DNA of 64,000 nucleotides from Solitalea lacus (GCF_022014595.1 NZ_CP091740.1:4080200-4144199); one strand, 5' to 3'; counted from the stretch's first letter, positions 28,143-36,813 are shown. Numbers and translations: made by a program. Notes: generated by a model from the letters alone, not told the origin.

Positions 28143-28991
28143 TTAAAACTTAAAATACTCATTTGGATCCACCGAAACCCCATTACTCCATAGCTCAAAA
28201 GCAAGTAACGAACCATTTGCACTTTTATCCTTTTTCCCAGTAACTGCAATTGTCTCTCCTGTTTTTACATAATTGCCGGACTTTTTTGTTGTCCCCGAGC
28301 ATTGCTTATATACCGAGACCACATTTGCATCATGCTGAACAACAATTACATAACCTGCATCAACAGTCAATCCGCTAAACAATACCAAGCCATCACATAT
28401 CGACTTTACAGGTGCTTTATCAGCAGTTTCGATTACCTGAAACGGTTTATTGGCCAATAAGTCATATTTTATCGCAATTTCACCTTGAACAGGCGCTGTT
28501 AAATCTAAATCAGCAAGTGAACGTTTATTTTTAGCAACTGAATACTTTTTTTCTTCTTCCTCAAATTGATTACGAAGCTCTTCCACTTCAGCGGGGTATT
28601 TTTTATCCAAATCCACAATCGATTTAGACAAGTGAGTAACAGAATCAGCAACGCGATTGTCCACTTTTCCATTAATCACATTCTTAATATTACTCAAATA
28701 AACCTCGTTGGCTCTAAATAAATGTTCCAATGAATCAGCCCTAATAGCTGCTTCTGTAACGTTTTTCTTTAAAGAAACATCTGCATACCCCGGTATGTAT
28801 TCTTTTAAAGGTGTAAATACAACCAATAAGGTTGACAGAATGATAAGCAGAATAGCGCTTAAACCAACTGCCACAAAGACATTTAAGAGGTTTAGTGTTA
28901 AAGAGATTTGCTCTTCAAAAGTATCATCATTAAGAACAACCAGTTTATACTTGATTTTTAATTGTTCAAGCAGTTTTCTTCTTTTTTGCAT
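28143..28991 (-). CDS. M23/LytM-domain envelope protein, probably catalytically inactive
   Basis: About 282 residues: cytoplasmic N-terminus, one membrane helix (residues about 30-55), a coiled coil, and a C-terminal LytM fold (VVQHDANVVSVYKQC...SGNYVKTGETIAVTGKKD...LLAFELW). Active LytM enzymes have HxH in the final strand (HLHFE) and a His in the SxYxH motif; here these read LLAFE and YKQC, so zinc ligands are lost. It probably acts as a regulator or scaffold like EnvC or NlpD. The ATG at 28991 is chosen over 29033 because the -7 box TAACTTTG (29012-29019, minus strand) lies between them. Confidence 0.8.
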   Translation of the reverse strand: MQKRRKLLEQLKIKYKLVVLNDDTFEEQISLTLNLLNVFVAVGLSAILLIILSTLLVVFTPLKEYIPGYADVSLKKNVTEAAIRADSLEHLFRANEVYLSNIKNVINGKVDNRVADSVTHLSKSIVDLDKKYPAEVEELRNQFEEEEKKYSVAKNKRSLADLDLTAPVQGEIAIKYDLLANKPFQVIETADKAPVKSICDGLVLFSGLTVDAGYVIVVQHDANVVSVYKQCSGTTKKSGNYVKTGETIAVTGKKDKSANGSLLAFELWSNGVSVDPNEYFKF

Positions 28992-29011
28992 GATTTTGGT
29001 TTGGTGGTTAG

Positions 29012-29019
29012 CAAAGTTA
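29012..29019 (-). promoter_or_regulatory. -7 box for the LytM-domain gene
   Basis: Minus strand TAACTTTG followed by C matches TAnnTTTG. It lies 20 bases before the ATG at 28991 and inside the extended frame, which moves the start downstream. The left transposon end is only about 30 bases upstream. Confidence 0.65.
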
Positions 29020-29059
29020 TATTTTCTATTCAAATTAATTTTATAAAAGGAGCGTAAAA

Positions 29060-29082
29060 CCCATCAGTCTTTAGCCGATGGG
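29060..29082. repeat. Left-end IS605-type hairpin
   Basis: CCCATC (29060-29065) pairs with GATGGG (29077-29082), extended by a G-C pair; loop contains TCTTTAG, shared with the right-end hairpin. Confidence 0.8.
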
Positions 29083-29098
29083 ATGTAAGCGACAAACG

Positions 29099-29505
29099 CT
29101 AACCTTGTGAAAGGATGTACTGACGAACTGTTTCAGGAGAAGCCTCACCGATAGAGCAAACAAAATATCCATCGCTCCAAAAGGTGTGTTCTTTCCAAAA
29201 GTTCTTTGACAATATGTTTTTGTTCTTTTGCCAAATTGCAAGGGTGCTTTTCTGCTTCAATTTACGAACAATGGAAGTAACCGAAAGAGGTGGAATGTAG
29301 CGAATAAGGAAATTATGGTCTATGTCAGATTCAAATACTTCAAGTTCAAAATCAGATGTAGAAGTAATTGAAAGCAAGATAGACTTCATGTCATTATCCC
29401 AATCACCTACAAGCAGCTTTTTACGGTATTTGCAAACAAAAATGAGATGGCATTTAAGATAACGCTTTGAACGATTTGTGGAAACGTGATTACTTTTTTA
29501 GACAT
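29099..29505 (-). pseudogene. tnpA: Y1 transposase TnpA, frameshifted and missing HUH second histidine
   Basis: The expected start ATG at 29505 begins MSKK, then a six-A run (29494-29499) puts the frame out by one base; in the next frame the typical TnpA N-terminus SNHVSTNRSKRYLKCHLIFVCK appears and continues into the 96-residue open part beginning MKSILLSI. One extra A would give a 136-residue protein of normal length. The HUH motif, expected as DHxHFL, reads DHNFL, as if three bases were deleted and the second His lost. The catalytic-tyrosine region ETVRQYI is intact. Two independent lesions indicate a dead transposase, although slippage at the A-run could still yield full-length protein. 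Confidence 0.8.
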
Positions 29506-29603
29506 GGTAGCGAAGTTTTGGTGAAACAATCTTTTACCCTTATCGGTTTGTTTTACAAAAAACGTAGCGGATTTTGTAAAAAAAGTATATCATTACACCG
29601 AAA

Positions 29604-30797
29604 ATGAAAACAATACATAAGACCTATCGTTTTGCGTTGTTACCGACAAAGGAACAGGAAGTTCTTTTGAATAAGCATTTTGGGTGTGTCCGCTTTGTAT
29701 TCAATCATTTTTTTAATGAACGAATTGAACAATATAAGGAACGTAAAAAATCCGACAATTACCATAAACAAGCAGGCTCATTGACATTGCTAAAGAAGCA
29801 AGAAGAAACGGAGTGGTTAAAAGCGGTCAATAGCCAAACCTTGCAAACTGCATTACGAAGTTTAGATACCGCCTTTGTAAACTTTTTCAGGGGCAATGCT
29901 AAATTTCCACGCTTTAAAAGCAAACGCAAAAAGAATAGTTTCACTGTTCCGCAATTTGTTGAGGTTGAACATGGCAAATTGGTTTTCCCTAAATTCAAAG
30001 AGGGTATCCAAATAATTGAACACAGGGAATTAAGAGGCCAAGTGAAACATTGCACAGTTTCAAAAACACCGACAGGTAACTATTTTGCTTCTATTCTTTG
30101 TGAAGTGCAGCATACGCAAATTCAACCAACGAAAAAACAAGTTGGTATTGACTTAGGAATTAAAGATGTTGCGGTTACTTCCGATGGTACAAGGTTTAAA
30201 AATAACTATCATTTAAAAAGATATGAAAGGCAATTAGCAAAAGCACAAAAACATCTTTCAAGAAAGGTAAAAGGTTCAAACAGTCGAAACAGGCAAAGAC
30301 TAAAAGTAGCTGCAATACATGAAAAGATTGCAAATGCAAGACTTGACTTGTTGCATAAAGTATCTACACAGATAACCAATGAGTACGATATTATATGTTT
30401 GGAAGATTTGAACGTAAAGGGAATGATGACAAACCATAAACTTGCAAAGCATATAGCTGATGCAAGTTGGGGAACATTCGTCAAGCTTTTAGCATATAAA
30501 GCAAGCTGGAATGATAAGCGAATCGTTAAAATCAATCGCTTCTATCCATCGTCAAAGACTTGCAACGAATGTGGATATATCCATCAGGACTTAACTCTTT
30601 CTGAAAGAATATGGACTTGTCCAAATGGGCATACTTTAGACAGGGACATAAATGCAAGTAAAAATATCCTTGAAGAAGGATTAAGAATAATCGGGGCGGA
30701 ACTCTCCGATAACACGGGCAGAGCCTTAAATAAGACTTCTGAAAAGAAGCACAAGGCGTTGAAGTCCGAAGCTCATTTGTCTTTAGCAAATGGGTAG
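29604..30797 (+). CDS. tnpB: TnpB RNA-guided nuclease (IS605 OrfB, Cas12 ancestor family)
   Basis: A 397-residue TnpB. The RuvC triad is complete: D183 in GIDLGIKD, E267 in CLEDLN, and D346/D348 in TLDRDINAS. The zinc-knuckle region has C320 and C323 (CNEC) and C339 (TCP), but the fourth ligand position reads NGH rather than NCG, so H343 may substitute for the last Cys. The N-terminal WED/REC part (KTYRFALLPTKEQEVLLNKHFGCVRFVFNHF) looks normal. TnpB cuts DNA next to a transposon-specific motif under guidance of an RNA made from the element's right end. The frame is intact although the neighbouring tnpA is broken. The right-end hairpin overlaps the last codons. Confidence 0.93.
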   Translation: MKTIHKTYRFALLPTKEQEVLLNKHFGCVRFVFNHFFNERIEQYKERKKSDNYHKQAGSLTLLKKQEETEWLKAVNSQTLQTALRSLDTAFVNFFRGNAKFPRFKSKRKKNSFTVPQFVEVEHGKLVFPKFKEGIQIIEHRELRGQVKHCTVSKTPTGNYFASILCEVQHTQIQPTKKQVGIDLGIKDVAVTSDGTRFKNNYHLKRYERQLAKAQKHLSRKVKGSNSRNRQRLKVAAIHEKIANARLDLLHKVSTQITNEYDIICLEDLNVKGMMTNHKLAKHIADASWGTFVKLLAYKASWNDKRIVKINRFYPSSKTCNECGYIHQDLTLSERIWTCPNGHTLDRDINASKNILEEGLRIIGAELSDNTGRALNKTSEKKHKALKSEAHLSLANG

Positions 30798-30815
30798 TTC
30801 ACATCATTCATATAC
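30660..30815 (+). ncRNA. Putative omega RNA (TnpB guide RNA), boundaries approximate
   Basis: In this family the guide RNA overlaps the 3' end of tnpB and reads out through the right end, so the guide is the flanking DNA. Here the right-end hairpin ends at 30794, three bases before the tnpB stop, so the guide would derive from about 30798 onward, the sequence just upstream of porW. Inferred from family knowledge; no independent sequence proof. Confidence 0.4.
30772..30794. repeat. Right-end IS605-type hairpin
   Basis: CATTTG (30774-30779) pairs with CAAATG (30787-30792); the loop TCTTTAG is identical to that of the left-end hairpin. Confidence 0.8.
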
Positions 30816-30830
30816 TTAATTGCAATCATT

Positions 30831-30838
30831 TATATTTG
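30831..30838 (+). promoter_or_regulatory. -7 box for porW
   Basis: TATATTTG matches TAnnTTTG exactly and is 23 bases ahead of the TTG start at 30862. No TTTG-type -33 is visible at the right distance; the transposon end lies there. Confidence 0.55.
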
Positions 30839-30861
30839 TCAATATCAAAAGGTACAAACCA

Positions 30862-33561
30862 TTGCAAAAGCCGTTCAGAACCAATCTATTTGGAGCATTA
30901 TGCTGCATCATGTTATTAGCAGCCGGAGCCTGTAAAATGAGAGATCCTTTGGGCAACCGTATAGGGGTTGTGAAAGGCACCTATCATAATACAACAGCTA
31001 AGTTTAATGCCTATTTTAATGCCAAAGAAATTTTCAGGAAAGATGTAACCAATTTTGAGAACAGTTATTCGTTTTCGTATTCTAACATTTTGCCTTTATT
31101 AAAGCTTCCTGATGAAAGTGCAGCAGCTTCAATGGCAACCAATATGGATCAAGTGATCGAAAAATGCTCAAAGGTAATTGCCAATCACAAAGCTAGTAAG
31201 TGGACTGATGACGCATACCTAATGGTTGGAAAGTCTTATTTCTACAAAGGCGATTTTTTTAATGCAGCACAAACCTTTCAATATATCTACAACACCTTCC
31301 CAAACAGGGATTTAAAGGTTGAAGCACTGGCGTGGGTTGGTTTATCAAAAATGCAAGACAAGCTTACTGCAGATGCTGTTACCGCTTTTGAAATGGCAGA
31401 GGCAAATCTTGCTGATGCTAAAAAATCTGAAAAATTTGTTCTTTCGGCAATTGCACAATTTAATATCAACCAAAAAAACTATGAGAAGGCAGCAAACATA
31501 CTTGAGCGGACTGTCAGATCATTAAAAAATGAAAAGCCAGCTAGGGCCTATTTTTATTATGTACTTGGTCAAGTTCTTGAAAAAAATGAAAAATACGCTG
31601 AGGCTACCAATGCCTTTAAACAGGTACAAGGATTGGGTATTACTTATGAGCTTGAACTTGCCGCTAAGATTAATGCTTTCAAATTAACCAACCTCTCTGA
31701 AGGCGGCAACACTGATGATTTAGTTAGAAAGCTGAACGATTTACTTAAGGATGACAAGAATGCTGATTACAAAGATCAAATCTACTTCGTTTTAGGAGCA
31801 ATTGCGCAACGTAAAAATCAGATAGATTCTGCGGTTACCTTGTTCAGTAAATCAGCAACCAATAGCGATAAAAATTTGAATCAAAAAGCACTGTCCTATT
31901 CACAAATAGCCAATATCTATTTTAATAAAAAAGATTATGATAAAGCTCGTTTGTACTACGACAGTACCCGAACCTTTGTTCAGCGTGACTTACCTGATTA
32001 TGACAAAATCATCCAGCGCAGTACCAAATTGAATGAACTGATTGCAGATATAAGAACTATAGATCGTGAGGACAGCTTACAGCGAGTGGCGTCTATGCCT
32101 GAAGCCGAGCGTAATAAAATAATTGATCAGCAGGTTACTAAAATTCAAAATCGAATTCGTGAAAGCAAGTTACAAGAAAATCAATTCTCAACTTATTATA
32201 ATACACAAGCCATTAATCGCTTTGATAACACTGAAGGAACAGGTTCTACTTGGTATTTTTATAACCACAACGCCATTGCTGCCGGTTACAATGAATTTAT
32301 AAGAAGATGGGGTAACAGGCAATTGGAAGATAATTGGCGCATTAGCAGTTCCCAGACCTTTGCCAACAATAAGCTGTTCGATAACGACCCTGCTTTCGAT
32401 TTAGAGAAAATGGATCCGGCTCAACCTGAAAAAATCAAATCCAGGCTGCTTGGAACCCTGCCACTTACCCCTGCCAAACTAGACTCTTCAAACTTATTGA
32501 AACAACAGGCGGCCTTAAAACTTGCAGCCATTTACGATAACGACCTAGAGGAGTATAACAATGCCATCAAATATTACGAATTGGCAGTTAATAATCCTAT
32601 GGAGTTAAGAAACACTGATGAAGTGCTTTATAACTTGCATCGCTTGTATGGTTTAAATGGAAATAATATAAAAGCTGACGCGATTAAAAATCGCTTGATA
32701 AATGAATATCCGGCCTCATCATATACCGCAGCCTTGCGAAATCCGGGAGCAACTTTAGCCCATACCGCCACCCAGAAGCAAGCTGAGGAACTTTATGAAA
32801 CAGCTTATACCGATTTTCAAAACCATGAATACGAAAAGGTTATTGAGGCGCATAAGAAATTTCAAGGAGCAGAGGCCAACAGTTCATTAAAATCCCAATT
32901 TGCCTTGTTAGCTACTATGGCTGTTGGTCACACACAAAAACCTCAACAATTTGAAGCTGAATTACGAAAGGTTGAAGCAGCATTCCCCAATGAAAATGCA
33001 GGAAAGCAAGCAGGTATGTTCATTGCTTCAATTGAGAAAAACCGTACTGAATTTGAGACCAGAACACTCGCCTTAGAAGGCACTTCTTATGCAACTACAA
33101 CAAATGCAGCAATTATTTCAAAACGTTTTGAAGAAGAGAAGCGCAATGAAGAGGAACAACGCAAGCGTGAAGAAGAATTGGCCGAGGCAAAAAGTTATTT
33201 CAAGAAAGCTACTCCTGAGGCTAAATATGTATTGGTTGTATCAGTGAACAATGCCAATGCCAACCTAAACCGTATCCGTTTAGGAATTGGGCAGTTTAAC
33301 CGTTCACTTTTTGCCGATAAAAACTATTTGCACAGTAGTAAAACCATAAATAATGAAACACAGTTAATTTCGGTGAGTCAATTTAATGATCTTGAAACAG
33401 CGAAAGGTTATTTTCGAAAATTTATGGACTATAGATCAGATGTAGTAGGTCTACCAGATGACAAATACAACGTTTTCATCATAACAACTGATAACTTTGC
33501 AAGACTGATTAATCAACAAACTGTAGAAGATTACAGAAACTACTTTAGAATTAACTTTTAA
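30862..33561 (+). CDS. porW: T9SS / gliding lipoprotein PorW (SprE), TPR-rich
   Basis: About 899 residues. The signal peptide ends LLAAGAC, a lipobox, followed by the SprE/PorW N-terminal block YHNTTAKFNAYFNAKEIF. Multiple TPR-like repeats follow (for example WTDDAYLMVGKSYFYKGDFFNAAQTFQYIYNTFP), then a charged coiled-coil (EEEKRNEEEQRKREEELAEAKSYF) and a conserved C-terminal domain. PorW/SprE is an outer-membrane lipoprotein needed for type IX secretion and gliding, linking the translocon to the PorKLMN motor. The TTG at 30862 is favoured over the TTG at 30820 because the -7 box lies between them. A PBP1A gene follows nine bases later. Confidence 0.88.
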   Translation: MQKPFRTNLFGALCCIMLLAAGACKMRDPLGNRIGVVKGTYHNTTAKFNAYFNAKEIFRKDVTNFENSYSFSYSNILPLLKLPDESAAASMATNMDQVIEKCSKVIANHKASKWTDDAYLMVGKSYFYKGDFFNAAQTFQYIYNTFPNRDLKVEALAWVGLSKMQDKLTADAVTAFEMAEANLADAKKSEKFVLSAIAQFNINQKNYEKAANILERTVRSLKNEKPARAYFYYVLGQVLEKNEKYAEATNAFKQVQGLGITYELELAAKINAFKLTNLSEGGNTDDLVRKLNDLLKDDKNADYKDQIYFVLGAIAQRKNQIDSAVTLFSKSATNSDKNLNQKALSYSQIANIYFNKKDYDKARLYYDSTRTFVQRDLPDYDKIIQRSTKLNELIADIRTIDREDSLQRVASMPEAERNKIIDQQVTKIQNRIRESKLQENQFSTYYNTQAINRFDNTEGTGSTWYFYNHNAIAAGYNEFIRRWGNRQLEDNWRISSSQTFANNKLFDNDPAFDLEKMDPAQPEKIKSRLLGTLPLTPAKLDSSNLLKQQAALKLAAIYDNDLEEYNNAIKYYELAVNNPMELRNTDEVLYNLHRLYGLNGNNIKADAIKNRLINEYPASSYTAALRNPGATLAHTATQKQAEELYETAYTDFQNHEYEKVIEAHKKFQGAEANSSLKSQFALLATMAVGHTQKPQQFEAELRKVEAAFPNENAGKQAGMFIASIEKNRTEFETRTLALEGTSYATTTNAAIISKRFEEEKRNEEEQRKREEELAEAKSYFKKATPEAKYVLVVSVNNANANLNRIRLGIGQFNRSLFADKNYLHSSKTINNETQLISVSQFNDLETAKGYFRKFMDYRSDVVGLPDDKYNVFIITTDNFARLINQQTVEDYRNYFRINF

Positions 33562-33569
33562 TATTTATA

Positions 33570-35780
33570 ATGACCAAATCTCAGTTAAGCAAAGACGACT
33601 TACGCAGGTATATTAAAAATTTTTGGCTGCTTGTTTTGGGCGGCGTCGGTTTATTAGCACTTTTTATCTTATCCATTGCACTTGGTTTGTTCGGCAGGCT
33701 ACCCTCATTCAGAGACCTTGAAAATCCTAAAAGCAACATTGCCTCAGAAGTAATTTCTGGAGATGGTAAAACAATTGGCACCTATTACCTTGAAAATCGC
33801 TCATTTGTAAAATACAGTGAACTCTCACCCAATATCGTAAATGCACTTGTCGCTACTGAAGATACCCGTTTTTATGAGCATTCAGGTATTGATTTCAGTC
33901 GCACATTTACCATCGTTTTTTATAATTTGATAGGAAAACGCCAAGGTGCAAGTACTATTACCCAACAGCTGGCTAAAAAATTATTTGGTCGTCAAAAAAC
34001 TAATATCATAATAACCAAGGTTAAAGAATGGGTTACGGCAGTTAAACTTGAGCGCAATTATACCAAGCAAGAGATCTTAGCAATGTACCTAAACACTGTT
34101 GATTTCGGCAGTAATGCCTACGGTATAAAAACCGCTTCGCGTACCTTTTTCAATACCACCCCTGATAAACTTTCGGTAGAACAAGCCGCATTGCTTATCG
34201 GAATCCTAAAAGGCCCTTCTTACTACTCTCCTATCCGCTACCCGGAGCGTGCATTGTCTCGCCGGAATACCGTTTTAGAGCAGATGCGTAAAAGCGATGT
34301 ACTAAGTAAAGAAGATGCCTCTTTAGCAAAATCCCGACCTCTTAAACTTGATTATAACCCTGAAAGCCATAATGAAGGGTTAGCCGCCTACTTTAGAGAG
34401 TATCTCCGGACAGAAATCTCTAAGCTGTTAGAAAATGGCACTATCAAATCAAAAGCAGACGGTACTCCGTATGACTTATACCGTGACGGATTAAAGATTT
34501 ATACTACGATTGATTCTCGCATGCAAGAATATGCCGAGGATGCTATTAAGCAGCATTTAATGGAATTGCAATCTACTATCAAAAATCAATCACCTTGGGC
34601 AAAAGTTCCCGAAGTAATTGATATCGCAATGAAACGTAGTGACCGCTACCGGGAGTTGAAAGAATCGGGGGCATCACCAGATAGTATAAAGCGAGATTTC
34701 AATAATAAAATAAAAATGACCGTCTTCTCCTGGAAGGGCCCGATTGACACGGTTATGTCTCCGCTGGATTCCATTAAATATTATAAACGAATTGTAAGAG
34801 GTTCATTAATGTCGATGGATCCACATTCAGGACAAGTAAAAGCCTGGGTTGGAGGAAACGATTTTAAGTTTTTCAAATATGACCAAGTGAAAGTTGGTCT
34901 TCGCCAGGTAGGTTCAACATTTAAGCCGTTTTTATATGCTACAGCAATTGAAAACGGATTTTCGCCATGCCAACGTTTGCCCAACTCGCCAATTGATATT
35001 GATGGGTGGTCTCCTAAAAATGCAGATGGAAAGTCTGACGGACAAATGTATACTTTGACTGAAGCCCTTGCTCGTTCAATCAACCTGGTTACAGCGCGCT
35101 TAATGCAAGAAGTCGGCCCCAAACCGGTAGCAAAACTTGCCCGTGAAATGGGTATCACTTCAGAAATTCCTGAATATCCTTCCATTGCTTTAGGAAGTGC
35201 TGACGTTTCATTATTTGACATGGTTGGCGCTTATAGTACTTTTGACAATAAAGGAATTTGGCACAAACCCGTTTACCTTCTGCGTATAGAAGATAAAAAC
35301 GGAAATGTGATATTTGAGAACAACAGCGGTGCTCAAGAAATCAGGCAAGTATTAAGCGAGCAAACAGCTTATGTAATGTTGAGAATGATGCAAAACACCG
35401 TTGATAAGCAATACGGAACGGCCTATCGCTTACGCTGGAAATTTGGCCTTACAAACCCCATTGCAGGAAAAACCGGTACAACTAATAGTCGTGCCGACGG
35501 TTGGTTTATGGGTATAACTCCTGATTTGGTTACCGGAGTATGGTCAGGTTTTGAGGATCCTACAGTTTATCTCTCAGGAGATGCATCCAGAACAGCGGTA
35601 CCGGCTTGGGCCTTCTTCATGAAAAAAGTTTATGCCAATGCAGGTTTAAAAATCAGTAAAGGAGACTTCACCCGACCAGACTCTGTTCAAGTTGAGCTGG
35701 ATTGTTCTAAATATAAGTTTGAAGAGCCCTCAGGCCATGAAGATACTGTTAACTCTGACAAAGATCGCTTAGGATTCTAA
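33570..35780 (+). CDS. Bifunctional class A penicillin-binding protein (PBP1A)
   Basis: A 736-residue inner-membrane enzyme that polymerises and crosslinks peptidoglycan. One N-terminal membrane helix (residues about 16-40) precedes a GT51 transglycosylase domain (EDTRFYEHSGIDF, then STITQQLAKKLF, KEWVTAVKLER). The transpeptidase domain has the nucleophile motif GSTFKP, the SxN motif in ARSINLVT, and KTGTT. All three catalytic motifs are intact. It starts nine bases after porW, so the two are probably co-transcribed. Confidence 0.95.
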   Translation: MTKSQLSKDDLRRYIKNFWLLVLGGVGLLALFILSIALGLFGRLPSFRDLENPKSNIASEVISGDGKTIGTYYLENRSFVKYSELSPNIVNALVATEDTRFYEHSGIDFSRTFTIVFYNLIGKRQGASTITQQLAKKLFGRQKTNIIITKVKEWVTAVKLERNYTKQEILAMYLNTVDFGSNAYGIKTASRTFFNTTPDKLSVEQAALLIGILKGPSYYSPIRYPERALSRRNTVLEQMRKSDVLSKEDASLAKSRPLKLDYNPESHNEGLAAYFREYLRTEISKLLENGTIKSKADGTPYDLYRDGLKIYTTIDSRMQEYAEDAIKQHLMELQSTIKNQSPWAKVPEVIDIAMKRSDRYRELKESGASPDSIKRDFNNKIKMTVFSWKGPIDTVMSPLDSIKYYKRIVRGSLMSMDPHSGQVKAWVGGNDFKFFKYDQVKVGLRQVGSTFKPFLYATAIENGFSPCQRLPNSPIDIDGWSPKNADGKSDGQMYTLTEALARSINLVTARLMQEVGPKPVAKLAREMGITSEIPEYPSIALGSADVSLFDMVGAYSTFDNKGIWHKPVYLLRIEDKNGNVIFENNSGAQEIRQVLSEQTAYVMLRMMQNTVDKQYGTAYRLRWKFGLTNPIAGKTGTTNSRADGWFMGITPDLVTGVWSGFEDPTVYLSGDASRTAVPAWAFFMKKVYANAGLKISKGDFTRPDSVQVELDCSKYKFEEPSGHEDTVNSDKDRLGF

Positions 35781-35787
35781 GAAAAAA

Positions 35788-35826
35788 AGAAAGAGCAAAG
35801 GCTTCAAATGTCTTTGCTCTTTTTAT
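35788..35826. terminator. Bidirectional terminator after PBP1A
   Basis: AAGAGCAAAG (35791-35800) pairs with CTTTGCTCTT (35812-35821) with A-run and T-run flanks; serves PBP1A (+) and the oxygenase gene (-). Confidence 0.85.
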
Positions 35827-35853
35827 ATGATAAGCTAAAATCTGCTTGGTAAA

Positions 35854-36813
35854 TTAGTTCTTCAACCCTATTTCTCTTAAACGCTCATTAAGATATTCAC
35901 CAGCAGTCATGTCAGAGAATTGCTTAGGATGCTCAGCATCAATGCATGATTCAAGACTTCGTAAATCCATGTCAGCTTTTGGATGCAAAAAGAAAGGAAC
36001 TGAAAAACGTGAAGTTTTCATCAGTTCGCGGGGAGGGTTAACTACACGATGTGTTGTTGATACTAATTTGCCATTTGTAAGGCGTTGTAACATATCGCCT
36101 ACATTTACTACAATATCCTGCTGTCCTGCTTTAATCGGATACCACTCATTGTTTCTTGTCAATACTTCTAAACCATCGGCACTGGCTCCTATCAATAAAG
36201 TAATTAGATTAATATCTTCATGTGCACCCGCTCTAACGGCCTCTGTTGGAATAGCATCCGGATCTTCAATCGGAAAATAATGAATGCAGCGTAAAATGCT
36301 GTTTCCATTTCTAACCTTTTCATCAAAGTAAGTTTCCTCCAGGCCTAAATAAACGGCAATCGCTTTTAATAATAGTTTACCGGCAGCTTCAAGCTTTTTG
36401 TACACTTCTTTGGTAATATTATTAAATACCGATAGTTCCTCAACCTCCAAATTATCAGGATAAACCTCTTTACTCAGATCTTCCCCTTCAACGTATTGGC
36501 CAATTTGCCAAAACTCTTTCAAATCAGGTGTTTTAGCCCCTTTTGCCTGCTCTCTACCTTTGCTAGTATACCCCCTTTGCCCAGCAAGTTCAACCTTTTC
36601 ATAACTTTTCTTAACCTCTTCCGGCAAAGCAAATAAATCTTTAACCTGAGAATATAAATCTTCTATTAATTGGTCACTTAATCCGTGATTTTTAATGGTA
36701 ACAAAACCGGTTTCATTAAATGCTTTACCAATTGCATCAGAAAACTGTTTACGCTGCTCATCTGAACCATTTATGTAATCATTCAAATCTAAACAAGGAA
36801 TATTGATTGACAT
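35854..36813 (-). CDS. 2-oxoglutarate/Fe(II)-dependent dioxygenase, isopenicillin-N-synthase family
   Basis: A 319-residue soluble oxygenase. The N-terminal DIOX_N part starts IPCLDLNDYI with ETGFVTIKNHGL near residue 34. The iron triad is H198-x-D200 (GAHED) and H255 (THRVV), and R269/S271 in RFSVPFF bind 2-oxoglutarate. The substrate cannot be told from sequence; members hydroxylate or desaturate diverse small molecules, and antibiotic synthesis should not be assumed. It is monocistronic and faces the dienelactone-hydrolase gene divergently. Confidence 0.9.
   Translation of the reverse strand: MSINIPCLDLNDYINGSDEQRKQFSDAIGKAFNETGFVTIKNHGLSDQLIEDLYSQVKDLFALPEEVKKSYEKVELAGQRGYTSKGREQAKGAKTPDLKEFWQIGQYVEGEDLSKEVYPDNLEVEELSVFNNITKEVYKKLEAAGKLLLKAIAVYLGLEETYFDEKVRNGNSILRCIHYFPIEDPDAIPTEAVRAGAHEDINLITLLIGASADGLEVLTRNNEWYPIKAGQQDIVVNVGDMLQRLTNGKLVSTTHRVVNPPRELMKTSRFSVPFFLHPKADMDLRSLESCIDAEHPKQFSDMTAGEYLNERLREIGLKN

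Larger units (their letters stand above)
29050..30815 (+). mobile_element. IS200/IS605-type element with divergent tnpA and tnpB
   Basis: Divergent tnpA (minus) and tnpB (plus) genes are bounded by two hairpins with the same seven-base loop TCTTTAG: left 29060-29082 (CCCATCAG ... CCGATGGG) and right 30772-30794 (CTCATTTG ... CAAATGGG). Such subterminal imperfect palindromes are how Y1 transposases recognise single-stranded ends. Exact end coordinates are approximate because the cleavage sites are not identifiable. The element lies between the divergent promoters of the LytM gene and porW. Confidence 0.85.

Noticed and set aside
29012-29033. Earlier ATG at 29033 as the LytM gene start
   Set aside because: A perfect -7 box lies between this ATG and the next one, so the earlier codons would not be transcribed.
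35854-36813. Isopenicillin N synthase suggesting antibiotic synthesis
   Set aside because: Only the generic 2-oxoglutarate/Fe fold can be supported and no NRPS or cluster genes are nearby.
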